NCBI GenBank assembly: GCA_030617525.1 | Contig: JAUWVG010000025.1 | Span: 1 to 12,181 of the forward strand | Source of the DNA: Candidatus Aminicenantota bacterium | Lineage (GTDB): Bacteria; Acidobacteriota; Aminicenantia; Aminicenantales; Aminicenantaceae | Length of the DNA stretch: 12,181 nucleotides | Direction: 5' to 3' | In this document: positions 1 through 6,767 of the stretch, piece after piece | How positions within the stretch are numbered: position 1 is the first letter of the stretch | How the letters are laid out: every line of letters begins with the position of its first letter | The notes under the pieces: model-generated | Told to the model about the DNA's origin: nothing | What the model saw: only the letters and a program-made list of their open reading frames with translations | Databases searched by the model: none | Program-made: the position numbers and the translations under genes

Positions 1-1
1 T

Positions 2-205
2 GTCGTCACCAGGGAATTGGAGATAGAAACGATAAAAAATATCCGAGAAAAATTTTCTGAAGGAATTCCGCTCTTCCTCCAGGCCCAGTCCAACCTGAAA
101 TGGAGCCTGAAGCGGGGGATAAAACTCGTAGAACAGGCTACAGGCGAAAACTTAAACAATATACGATTTTCGGTTCAACTGCACAAAATATTAGGTCTTC
201 CCTAG
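2..205 (+). CDS. C-terminal tail of an unrecognised protein (partial at window edge)
   Basis: An open frame runs from the first bases of the window to a TAG at 203-205 and gives about 67 residues. The frame is already open at the edge, so this is most likely the end of a longer gene and not a short gene starting at the TTG at 17. The tail is mixed charged and hydrophobic, with one Trp and a helical look (IKNIREKF, KRGIKLVEQ), and ends in LHKILGLP. It has no membrane segment or motif that I recognise. It converges on the minus-strand glycosyltransferase gene that ends at 311. The composition looks like real protein, but the piece is short and no function can be given. It could also be a chance open frame. 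Confidence 0.4.
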   Translation, partial: VVTRELEIETIKNIREKFSEGIPLFLQAQSNLKWSLKRGIKLVEQATGENLNNIRFSVQLHKILGLP

Positions 206-310
206 CTTTTCGAATACCTCTCCGAAAGAACTCCTCCATCTCTATCACCTTAAAAATGAAGATATACCAGAAATCCAAGGATAGAAATAATCAGAGAGAA
301 AAAAGAATTT
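206..310. other. Convergent intergenic stretch, no clear element
   Basis: This stretch lies between the stop of the edge gene (205) and the stop of the minus-strand glycosyltransferase gene (311). I looked for intrinsic terminators on both strands. There is only a weak, bulged inverted repeat (CTTTTCG with CGAAAG, starting near 206) without a following T-run on the + strand. The A-rich stretch near 296-310 reads as a T-rich stretch just after the minus-strand stop, but no GC-rich stem precedes it. No convincing short gene is present. Confidence 0.4.
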
Positions 311-1069
311 TTATTGATAGGTCTGTCTATCTTCATCAAAAAATCGATAAATCGAAAATGACTCACCTTGAGAGACAAGTTGAAAATATTGATCATGATC
401 CTGAATCCAATTCAGCTCAATCGGCCAGGGTTCTTGAACAAACACAAGATCAACTTGTTTTAACCTTAGGTTTTGCAGCCAAATTTGAAAATCGGCTTTT
501 GCGCCTCGCAATCCTCTATTGGTCCGACTCGAATAAATTCCCGGCTCACTAATGGGGACATAAACGACTCGATTTTGCAGCCGCCGCCCGAAAAGGGGAT
601 AATAGAACCAGTTATGACCGGAACTATTCCATCCTGTCGCCAATGCAATCGTTGAAGGGGAATCAAGCTGATCACACCAGTTCCATCCATCAAGATACGT
701 TCGAGGAAATTGGTGGAGATCCATATAATGAGAATAATACTCACTCCTCGTTTTCTCACGATAATTGTGAAGATAAGTCACCATTCCAAAGGCAAATAAG
801 AAAAAAGTTGTCACAGTCAATATGTATGGCAAGCGCCGGGGACGACGAAAATATTTTAAGAACATAAATGCCAGAAAACCCATTGAGGTTATCGCAAGGA
901 TTATGAAGACGGCATTCTGTAACGGTCTTAACAAACTGAAATTCATAAAAAATATATCAACAACAATGAACAAAAACACATAAAGGCCAATACGGGGGAT
1001 CCGTTTTTCCCATTTTGACAGCAAGGCAAAAGCCAATAGAGACAAGATGGCAAAAGAGGGGGCTAAGAA
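311..1069 (-). pseudogene. C-terminal part of the TGA-interrupted GT-C-like glycosyltransferase
   Basis: This is the continuation, in the same reading frame, of the gene that starts at 2437. Directly after the TGA at 1070-1072 the frame reads FLAPSFAI and then LSLLAFALLSKWEKR, and stays open for 252 codons to a TAA at 311-313. A start at the TTG at 1045 is formally possible, but the upstream residues continue the membrane helix, so the piece is not an independent gene. It holds about three more membrane helices, then a soluble tail of roughly 140 residues, presumably extracytoplasmic. The tail includes the stretch IALATGWNSSGHNWFYYPLFGRRLQNRVVYV, given here as the segment around 600-690 on the DNA. 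It looks fully maintained, with no further stop or frameshift. It is either the remnant of a freshly broken gene, a product of TGA read-through, or separated by a sequencing error. Confidence 0.72.
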
Positions 1070-1072
1070 TCA
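1070..1072 (-). other. In-frame TGA interrupting the GT-C-like gene
   Basis: On the minus strand the codons read TAC GAT ACT CCT TGA TTC TTA GCC. The TGA falls between Pro and Phe in a membrane helix. The codon could have been TGG (Trp), CGA or AGA (Arg), or GGA (Gly) before a single-base change. General recoding of TGA is unlikely, because the methyltransferase gene in this window ends in TGA inside an ATGA overlap. I see no strong hairpin directly after it of the kind bacterial selenocysteine insertion needs, only a 4 bp match of AGCC with GGCT. Confidence 0.85.
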
Positions 1073-2437
1073 AGGAGTATCGTACGGCCAGAACCGGCGA
1101 GCTAAAACCGTATTCAAAGATGTATCTAAATAAAAGAAAAGAAGTGGAACCAGCGCAAAGAAACCCAGCAGAAGACGCCTATTGTCTCTTTCCCAAAAAA
1201 GCGAATAGACCAAAATTCCTAAAGATAGGACCGCAATTATTATATATTTTGGACCAGCGGTTCGGGGATAATCTCTTTGGTTATAACTGAACAGTATTTT
1301 CAGATTCTCTAGATCATCACGAGAATTTCCAAGTCCCTTTTCCTCAGCGATTTTTTTGACATACTCCGAACCTTTGAATACAGTCTCCCCGGCAAAAGAC
1401 ACTTCGTAAGGATACAAAGGATTTCCAACAGTCGCCCAATTTCTAAAATATTGATGACCTCCAATTGTCAATAAAAGCAAAAAACCCACAGGAATAATTG
1501 TAAGAAGCGAACTCTGTTTTGATCTGAAATATTTTTTTATGATGGCCAAAACGAACACAAATCCCATCAGAGCGGCCAGGTAAAAGGCCGACTGTTTGGC
1601 TCCCACTGCAAGAGCCATAGAGAGAAAGAAAAAAAAGGCATCTCCAAAGTCAAAAGATCGAAGAAATCTAAATAAAAACAGAAGGCTTCCAAGCAGCATT
1701 ACACAGACAAAAATATCATTGTAGGCTGTGGTCACATATGCAAATACAAATGGGGAAAAAAGAAAAAAAACCGCCAGCAGTAAACTGAGCTTCCGGCTCA
1801 ATAAAAACTCCTTCCCAAGCGAAAAGAGAATCAAAACACCAATCATCAAAATAAAAAAATTCACCCCATTAGCAAATAAATCAGAATGCCAGGGTAACAT
1901 CACCCATGCCAATAAAACATGAAAATTTATGGGAAAATGGCTGTACCCATCCATTCCATGAGGCGCTGAAAATTCAACAATCCCACTATTCTGTATCCAT
2001 GTTGCAGGCAGAACCAAATGATAGGTGAAGGAATCCCAGGCCAAGGGTGGCATCAGCAAACCCCGGAAAAAAGTGAAGAAAAAAATGAGCAGGACAATAA
2101 GAACAAAAGGCCAGATATGTTTCTTTTTCATCCAGGAAATAAAATCGAGAACGGCTCTAACCTCAGAACCGGAATTCTTCTCTCCTCTTAATATCAGATG
2201 TGCAGCAACAGCCATGGATAAGCACAAGATGGAAACGCTGTACTTATTGAACACAAAAAAAGTCGCAGTCGTCAGAAAAATCAAAATCACGACGGAAAAA
2301 GCTAGCAGTGAAGTGGATATCCAACGGATTGGAACTGATGTGTCTTTAAAAATCTTAAATGATAGTTTATAGCCAATATAGACCGGGCATATCGTCAATA
2401 TGAAGAAAATGAGCAGGTTGATTATTTGCATCCACAT
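1070..2437 (-). CDS. GT-C-like membrane glycosyltransferase, N-terminal 455 residues before an in-frame TGA
   Basis: A polytopic protein with about a dozen hydrophobic segments. The first large outside loop begins with the PLAWDSFTYHLVLPATW motif (residues about 131-147). Asp135 is at the place where GT-C enzymes (PMT/ArnT-like, using polyprenyl-phosphate sugars) keep a catalytic acid. A second loop carries FRNWATVGNPLYPY (about 351-364), typical of large bacterial GT-C-like proteins. The frame ends at TGA (1070-1072) in the middle of a membrane region, after ARRFWPYDTP, and continues in frame beyond it, so the intended protein is about 708 residues. The ATG at 2435-2437 is chosen; a second ATG lies two codons on. 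No Shine-Dalgarno sequence is seen in the 33 nt after the upstream radical SAM gene's stop. It is the last gene of the series. Donor and acceptor are unknown. Confidence 0.8.
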   Translation of the reverse strand: MWMQIINLLIFFILTICPVYIGYKLSFKIFKDTSVPIRWISTSLLAFSVVILIFLTTATFFVFNKYSVSILCLSMAVAAHLILRGEKNSGSEVRAVLDFISWMKKKHIWPFVLIVLLIFFFTFFRGLLMPPLAWDSFTYHLVLPATWIQNSGIVEFSAPHGMDGYSHFPINFHVLLAWVMLPWHSDLFANGVNFFILMIGVLILFSLGKEFLLSRKLSLLLAVFFLFSPFVFAYVTTAYNDIFVCVMLLGSLLFLFRFLRSFDFGDAFFFFLSMALAVGAKQSAFYLAALMGFVFVLAIIKKYFRSKQSSLLTIIPVGFLLLLTIGGHQYFRNWATVGNPLYPYEVSFAGETVFKGSEYVKKIAEEKGLGNSRDDLENLKILFSYNQRDYPRTAGPKYIIIAVLSLGILVYSLFWERDNRRLLLGFFALVPLLFFYLDTSLNTVLARRFWPYDTP

Positions 2438-2470
2438 AAATATATTGATTTGACCATAACAGTTTTATTT

Positions 2471-3883
2471 CTATCGCACATTCCATTTTTTCCAAAACAC
2501 CGCAGCAATTGCATGTTTATAGGTTTTAAGGCGGCTGAACAACTGTTCATGCGGATGTCGTATAATCTGTTTGAGATGAGGCAGGCTGATGTAAAACTTT
2601 CTGTATGCTTTTTTCGCAAGTCGTTCCATGTCCTCTTTGGAAAGACCAGGATAATCGGGCGATCCGTTCCGTAAATGTTTCTTATTTTCCAGATCACTGC
2701 AAAAGGGAGTCCCTGGAAAGGGAATCATCAATTGGAATTGGGCCGTGTGGGGTCTCAATTCACAGGCCCAGTTCATCGTCGCATTCACCGACTCTATCGT
2801 CTCTCCAGGAAATCCAATGGCGAAATCTCCATGCACCCTGAGTTTGGCGGTTTTTGATTCCCGAAGAAAGCGGGTCATTCTGTCTTTGGTGAGACCCTTT
2901 TTGACAGACTTTAAAATTTGGTTATCGGCCGATTCGAATCCCACATGCAGGTTCCGGCAGTTCGCCTTTTTCATCAGTCTCATCGTTTCTAAAGAAAAAT
3001 TACCCCGTGCATAACAGGACCAGGGGAGGCTGCATCCAGCCTTGAGCTTCGCTTCTGAAAATTCAGCTGCACGCTCTTCAGGGAATGTGTCATCTTGAAT
3101 CATTACCGACCGCACATTAGATATATTTTTTTCAATATACAAAAACTCCTCAATTACGTTATCAATCGACCGTGTATTGTAATTGGAGCCCTTTATAAAA
3201 GTATGCACCCACAAACAATACGTGCACAGCCCCCATATACACCCGCGCCCCGTCATGATATCGACAAAAGGATGCAGTTCGGAAGGGGAATTATAATATT
3301 TGAAATCGAGATGTCGGTGGAAAAATTCACTGACAAAAGGTATTTTATCCAAATCACTCGAATCGAGATTTGCCCGGGGTGGATTCATAGAAATTTTTCC
3401 GTTTTTCTGTATTACAAAATTTTCGATGGATTCGGGTGATCGGCCGCGCAAAAACTCAAGAACGGGATATTCAAATTCCCCATATATCCCATATTTGATT
3501 TGCCGGTCCAAAGATAAAGTCTTTTTCGGATCAATGGAAAAATAAGGTCCGACAAGAATAATTTCACAGGCATGTTTTTTTAATAGTGCTGAGGTCAACT
3601 CAAGATCATTTTGCTCGCTTTTTTGACCGGTATAAATGAGCATTAAATCCGGTTTATAATCCCAAACGATCCTTTTCGTCTCGTCATGCGAAAGACCGTA
3701 AGAAGGAGAATCGATGAGTTTAACCTGAAATCCTTCTTTTTCCAGAAGGGCACCACAGTATCCTAGCCAAATCGGGAACCATTGCGTAGCCGACAAAGAA
3801 ACAAAATCACATCTTCCATTGCGCATATAGTTAGGAAGGTATGGGGGGGATAGTAACAAAACTTTTAGCTTTCTATTTTTCAT
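2471..3883 (-). CDS. B12-binding-type radical SAM protein, HpnJ-like
   Basis: 470 residues. The N-terminal third (about 5-150) looks like the Rossmann-type B12-binding domain (KVLLLSPPY, GFQVKLIDSP, PDLMLIYTGQ, EIILVGPYFSIDP) but lacks the cobalamin His motif DxHxxG. The radical SAM core starts at MTGRGC, with cluster cysteines C215, C220 and C223 spaced Cx4Cx2C, one residue more than usual. FESAD (about 316-320) and HGDFAIGFPGET (351-362) follow. The stretch CTYCLW, MIQDDTFPEE, IPFPGTPF resembles HpnJ and related BchE-like enzymes. These act on lipid or cofactor substrates with 5'-deoxyadenosyl radical chemistry; the reaction here is unknown. The ATG at 3881-3883 is preferred because it overlaps the methyltransferase stop (ATGA) and opens directly at the conserved strand. 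An upstream ATG at 3916 would add 11 unrelated residues. It ends in TAG at 2471. Confidence 0.85.
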   Translation of the reverse strand: MKNRKLKVLLLSPPYLPNYMRNGRCDFVSLSATQWFPIWLGYCGALLEKEGFQVKLIDSPSYGLSHDETKRIVWDYKPDLMLIYTGQKSEQNDLELTSALLKKHACEIILVGPYFSIDPKKTLSLDRQIKYGIYGEFEYPVLEFLRGRSPESIENFVIQKNGKISMNPPRANLDSSDLDKIPFVSEFFHRHLDFKYYNSPSELHPFVDIMTGRGCIWGLCTYCLWVHTFIKGSNYNTRSIDNVIEEFLYIEKNISNVRSVMIQDDTFPEERAAEFSEAKLKAGCSLPWSCYARGNFSLETMRLMKKANCRNLHVGFESADNQILKSVKKGLTKDRMTRFLRESKTAKLRVHGDFAIGFPGETIESVNATMNWACELRPHTAQFQLMIPFPGTPFCSDLENKKHLRNGSPDYPGLSKEDMERLAKKAYRKFYISLPHLKQIIRHPHEQLFSRLKTYKHAIAAVFWKKWNVR

Positions 3884-4626
3884 TTGAGTGCTACAATTCT
3901 GGTCAGAGGGGCCCATCCTCTGGGATATTTTTTCTTCCCGAACATGCGGTCAGAAAACGAAGACAGCCCAAACCAGTGAAATGAAATACTCACCTCACTA
4001 AATCCGATTTTTTTAAGCAGCGAACATATCAGATCGGACTGAATACCGTTTTGATGAAACTCAGAACAGTCGTAAAGATTTTCAGAAATGGTTTCAAAAC
4101 TCTCCAAGTATCTCTTTTTTGCATTATGGACTTTTCGGTAAATTTTCATCATTATCTTAAAACGAGAATAAAAAGAAATATCCATATCATGATCAGAATA
4201 AAAAATTCCTCCTGCTTTCAGAATTCGATAAACTTCTCCGCACACTCTCTCGAAAGAATGGCAGTGATGTAAAAAGGCAAAAGCTCCAACCACATCAATC
4301 TGATTATCCTGGATAGGAATGAAATCCGAATCAGCTGCAATTTTTTTCAACTGCGGGTCCTCGATACCGCGGAGTATTAAATATGAAATATCAATCGCAT
4401 ATCTCTGCTTAAAAAGATGAGCTGCAACCTGCGAGACAAATCCATTTCCGCAGCCAAGATCCAAAATGGATTCTGAATCACCTTGAGTCGAAACCTCCTT
4501 CAATTGTTCCTCTACATAAGCATATAACGGTTCCGTTCTCCGTCCATCCAATTTTTCATAACTTGAACCGACAATGTCATAAAACTCCTTGTTGGCCTTT
4601 TTCACCTGCTCTTCTGATGTTTTCAT
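3880..4626 (-). CDS. Class I SAM-dependent methyltransferase
   Basis: 248 residues with a Methyltransf_11-type fold. Motif I is ILDLGCGNG (54-62), the acidic residue ending strand 2 is in YAIDIS (D79), and the motif IV region is IDVVGAFAFLHH (110-121). It is followed by the post-motif helix and GEVYRILKAGGIFYSDHD. The C-terminal 100 residues are a variable cap, probably for substrate binding. There is no signal peptide or membrane helix, so it is cytoplasmic. Its ATG lies 2 nt after the stop of the epimerase gene, and its TGA overlaps the ATG of the radical SAM gene by 4 nt, so the three are very likely co-translated and act in one pathway. The methyl acceptor (sugar, lipid or quinone-like head group) cannot be read from sequence. 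A short AAAGTAAG before the ATG is at best a weak ribosome site. Confidence 0.87.
   Translation of the reverse strand: MKTSEEQVKKANKEFYDIVGSSYEKLDGRRTEPLYAYVEEQLKEVSTQGDSESILDLGCGNGFVSQVAAHLFKQRYAIDISYLILRGIEDPQLKKIAADSDFIPIQDNQIDVVGAFAFLHHCHSFERVCGEVYRILKAGGIFYSDHDMDISFYSRFKIMMKIYRKVHNAKKRYLESFETISENLYDCSEFHQNGIQSDLICSLLKKIGFSEVSISFHWFGLSSFSDRMFGKKKYPRGWAPLTRIVALK
3904..3922 (-). promoter_or_regulatory. GC-rich hairpin just ahead of the radical SAM start
   Basis: A perfect 6 bp inverted repeat, CAGAGG and CCTCTG, surrounds a 7-nt loop. In the minus-strand mRNA it sits 20 nt upstream of the coupled ATG at 3883, inside the last codons of the methyltransferase gene. It could hold the initiation region closed until ribosomes finishing the methyltransferase open it. 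Read on the + strand, the same hairpin is followed within five bases by a T6 run, so it also resembles an antisense intrinsic terminator. Both roles are inference. Confidence 0.3.
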
Positions 4627-4628
4627 TC

Positions 4629-5618
4629 TTACTTTAAAAGCTGATTTTCTTTATAATATTTTATCGCATGTCTGACGGCATTTTCGAGACTTTGCTGGGG
4701 GCTCCATCCTAACTTATCCCGAGCTTTTATGGAATTGAAATATTTAAACCTGAAGACTTCCTTAACTATCTGGGAACTTAAAAGATTAACATTTTCCTGC
4801 GAAACACTCGAAAAAAATTCTAATATGCTCCCAGCCATGAGAAAAGGAAGATAACCCCACTTCGGCAATACAAAATGAGGGGGGTTAACGTTTAACGTTT
4901 TTGCTATCCTTCGAAGTAACTCCCGATACAACAGATTTTCAGAACAAAAAATGTAGCGCTCTCCAGGTTCACCCTTTTCCGCCAATAACAGCAGCCCGTC
5001 CACCAGATCATCAACAGCAACATAACTTGTGCCGCCCGGCGGTACGAATTTCATCTTGCCTTCATGAAGACTTTTAATGCTTGCACCAGAGTTTAACTTG
5101 CGGTCCCCCTGTCCATAGACAGTGGCAATGTTCGCGATTGAAGCGTTTAAACCTTTTTCCACATAATTCAATACTTCTTTCTCGGCAAGGGCCTTTGTAT
5201 ACGCGTAAATATTGTTTTTCTTCAGCAGGGGATACCGTGATTCATCAAGGACTTGATCTTGATTTTTCGCATATCCAAAGACGGCGCACGCACTCAAATG
5301 AACAAACCTGGATACACCTCCTCGAAAAGCAGCTTCCAGCATATTCCGAGTCCCATCCACATTGATTTGATAGGCCTTCGTATAATTCTTTTTATGAAAA
5401 GAAACAAATGCAGCGCAATGAAAAACAAGATCACAAGTTTTCATGGTTTCAGTAAATGAACCGATGTCTAATACATCCCCTTTGATCACCTTAATATTTT
5501 TGTTTGATTCAACGGCCGTATTCCGCACCAAAACAAAGATATTATTTTGTTCGACTGACAAGCGTTTTATTAAATTTGATCCGACAAAACCCGCAGCACC
5601 TGAAACGAAAATGTTCAT
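4629..5618 (-). CDS. NAD-dependent epimerase/dehydratase family protein (extended SDR), HpnA-like
   Basis: 329 residues, a normal length for an extended short-chain dehydrogenase. The NAD(P)-binding loop is VSGAAGFVGS (GxxGxxG, 5-14). VFHCAAFVSF (65-74) and the DGT NAD-site region follow. The catalytic set is S109 in HLSAC and Y138xxxK142 in NNIYAYTK. TSYVAVDDLVDGLLLL and GERYIFCSENLLYRELL are typical of the HpnA/dihydroflavonol-reductase-like branch, which oxidises, reduces or epimerises a hydroxyl of a nucleotide sugar or lipid-linked substrate. No transmembrane anchor is obvious, though PFLMAGSILEFFSS (about 258-271) is hydrophobic. The gene follows the SPASM radical SAM gene after 78 bp and precedes the methyltransferase gene by 2 nt. 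The exact substrate is not readable. The ATG at 5616-5618 has no good Shine-Dalgarno sequence. Confidence 0.87.
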   Translation of the reverse strand: MNIFVSGAAGFVGSNLIKRLSVEQNNIFVLVRNTAVESNKNIKVIKGDVLDIGSFTETMKTCDLVFHCAAFVSFHKKNYTKAYQINVDGTRNMLEAAFRGGVSRFVHLSACAVFGYAKNQDQVLDESRYPLLKKNNIYAYTKALAEKEVLNYVEKGLNASIANIATVYGQGDRKLNSGASIKSLHEGKMKFVPPGGTSYVAVDDLVDGLLLLAEKGEPGERYIFCSENLLYRELLRRIAKTLNVNPPHFVLPKWGYLPFLMAGSILEFFSSVSQENVNLLSSQIVKEVFRFKYFNSIKARDKLGWSPQQSLENAVRHAIKYYKENQLLK

Positions 5619-5696
5619 TTCAAAATCTTTTCACTCGATAGACAAATCTCGAGACAAGCAAAAAAAGTGTTCCCCTGATTTTGCTCAGCTTTTTGC

Positions 5697-6749
5697 TTAC
5701 ACATTTTTCTCATCAGAAACAAAAACATCTGCATGGTCGACAGGAAATTCTTTTTTTTCATTCAGATTCAAAATGTATTTGTTGATAAAGTCCTTATCTG
5801 TAGCACACAAACACTTTTGCCAATAACTTTTGAAATAAATATTTTTCAGCCCTTCGGATCGGATTTCCGCCAGGCTCTGTTCAAATGTATTCCCAAAAGA
5901 GATATGAATGTAGGGACAAGGAAGAACATCACCAAAGGGAGTTATGTAGAGAATCTCTTTGATGGCACCGCATCCCGTCTTCACATAATTGGCTTCGAAA
6001 TCTATCCGGACATAAGGATATTTCCTTTTCAATTGAAAAAAATAGTTCATGTCATCATCTGTCAGAAGAATATCCCCTTGATCTTTCCAATTTCCGGCTG
6101 GAACCGCCAAGGCAACACAGAGAATCATTTTTTTCTTACAGGCCCAGTCAAAAAGCCGTTCGAGATTTTTTTCTCTGATATTTCTATGTGAAATCACCGT
6201 TCCGATTGTGACATGGGTACCGCTGTCTAAAGCGGCTTGAATCCCTTGGATCGTCTTGGCAAATGTCCCTTCCTTTTTTCTGAAAGAATCATGCTCGGCA
6301 GCATCAAGACTGTCTAAGCTGATAGTGAAGATGTCAACTCCTATTTTTTTCAGTTTTTTTGCTCTTTCGGGAGTGAGTAAAGTACCGTTTGTGGTGATAG
6401 AGATGATATTCTTATAAGGAGCAGCCGCTTTTATCAATTCCTCCAATTGGGGATAAAGTAAGGGCTCTCCTCCCTGAAAAGAAAAATTCACTGCCCCAAG
6501 CTTATTGGCTTCTTTCATCACTCGCCGATAGTCTTTAATTTGCATTCGAGGACGCTTGATCTTTTTAAAATTAACGGCAAAACAATGCTCACAATCTAAA
6601 TTGCATTTGTCGGTTATATTGAAATCCACATAACGAAGAGGTTTTTGCTTCAAGACAATGATTTTGAAAAAGGTTAACGCCAGGCGAAGCATCATGACCG
6701 GTTTTCTCGGCCTGAAGGCGTAGCGAAAATTCAAAACATATTTGAGAAT
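5697..6749 (-). CDS. Radical SAM protein with reduced SPASM/twitch domain
   Basis: 345 residues from the TTG at 6734, or 350 from the ATT at 6749, which I prefer. Numbering here is from the TTG. The core motif is TDKCNLDCEHCF (C44, C48, C51; CxxxCxxC) and binds the 4Fe-4S cluster that cleaves SAM. QGGEP (87-91) and ITTNGTLLT follow. C-terminally, C245 and C263 form the CX12GX4C pattern typical of SPASM/twitch auxiliary-cluster domains, but only a C298-x-C300 pair follows, so probably one auxiliary cluster is bound. A basic, hydrophobic N-terminal segment (RPRKPVMMLRLALTFFKIIVLK) may lie on the membrane. It lies 18 nt downstream of the glycosyltransferase stop. The substrate is unknown; such proteins modify peptides, sugars or lipids. 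No RiPP precursor gene is apparent nearby. Confidence 0.85.
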   Translation of the reverse strand: MLKYVLNFRYAFRPRKPVMMLRLALTFFKIIVLKQKPLRYVDFNITDKCNLDCEHCFAVNFKKIKRPRMQIKDYRRVMKEANKLGAVNFSFQGGEPLLYPQLEELIKAAAPYKNIISITTNGTLLTPERAKKLKKIGVDIFTISLDSLDAAEHDSFRKKEGTFAKTIQGIQAALDSGTHVTIGTVISHRNIREKNLERLFDWACKKKMILCVALAVPAGNWKDQGDILLTDDDMNYFFQLKRKYPYVRIDFEANYVKTGCGAIKEILYITPFGDVLPCPYIHISFGNTFEQSLAEIRSEGLKNIYFKSYWQKCLCATDKDFINKYILNLNEKKEFPVDHADVFVSDEKNV

Positions 6750-6761
6750 GGTGATTCCTCT
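6747..6761 (-). promoter_or_regulatory. Ribosome binding site AGAGGA placed for an ATT start
   Basis: AGAGGA on the minus strand (6756-6761) is the best Shine-Dalgarno match of the series. It is followed by 6 nt and then ATT (6747-6749), which opens the frame ILKYVLNFRYAFRPRKP. The nearest standard start, the TTG at 6734, would be 21 nt away from AGAGGA, too far. The spacing therefore points to ATT as initiator, or to a recent ATG to ATT change. Confidence 0.5.
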
Positions 6762-6767
6762 TTTTAT

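Noticed and set aside
100..552. 150-residue open frame on the + strand
   Set aside because: It lies across the convergent gap and opposite the C-terminal domain of the minus-strand glycosyltransferase; its composition is basic and unstructured, with no start context. It is an opposite-strand shadow.
1070..1072. TGA as a general sense codon (alternative genetic code)
   Set aside because: The methyltransferase gene stops at TGA (3880-3882) in a typical ATGA overlap, and Trp elsewhere is coded by TGG.
1015..1290. 91-residue + strand open frame spanning the TGA site
   Set aside because: Opposite-strand shadow of the glycosyltransferase gene; no recognisable domain or ribosome site.
3884..3916. 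Longer N-terminus of the HpnJ-like radical SAM protein from the ATG at 3916
   Set aside because: It would add 11 residues without similarity to the fold and overlap the methyltransferase gene by 37 nt; the ATGA overlap start is simpler.
4884..4902. Tandem TTTAACG units
   Set aside because: They are explained by the epimerase codons for KTLNVN; only two units are present and nothing else supports a regulatory role.
5619..5696. Imperfect direct repeat TGTCTCGAG / TGTCTATCGAG in the gap before the epimerase
   Set aside because: Short, imperfect and without promoter elements at fitting distances.
5733..6191. 152-residue + strand open frame opposite the SPASM radical SAM gene
   Set aside because: The minus strand in the same place carries clear radical SAM and cysteine motifs; the + frame has none.
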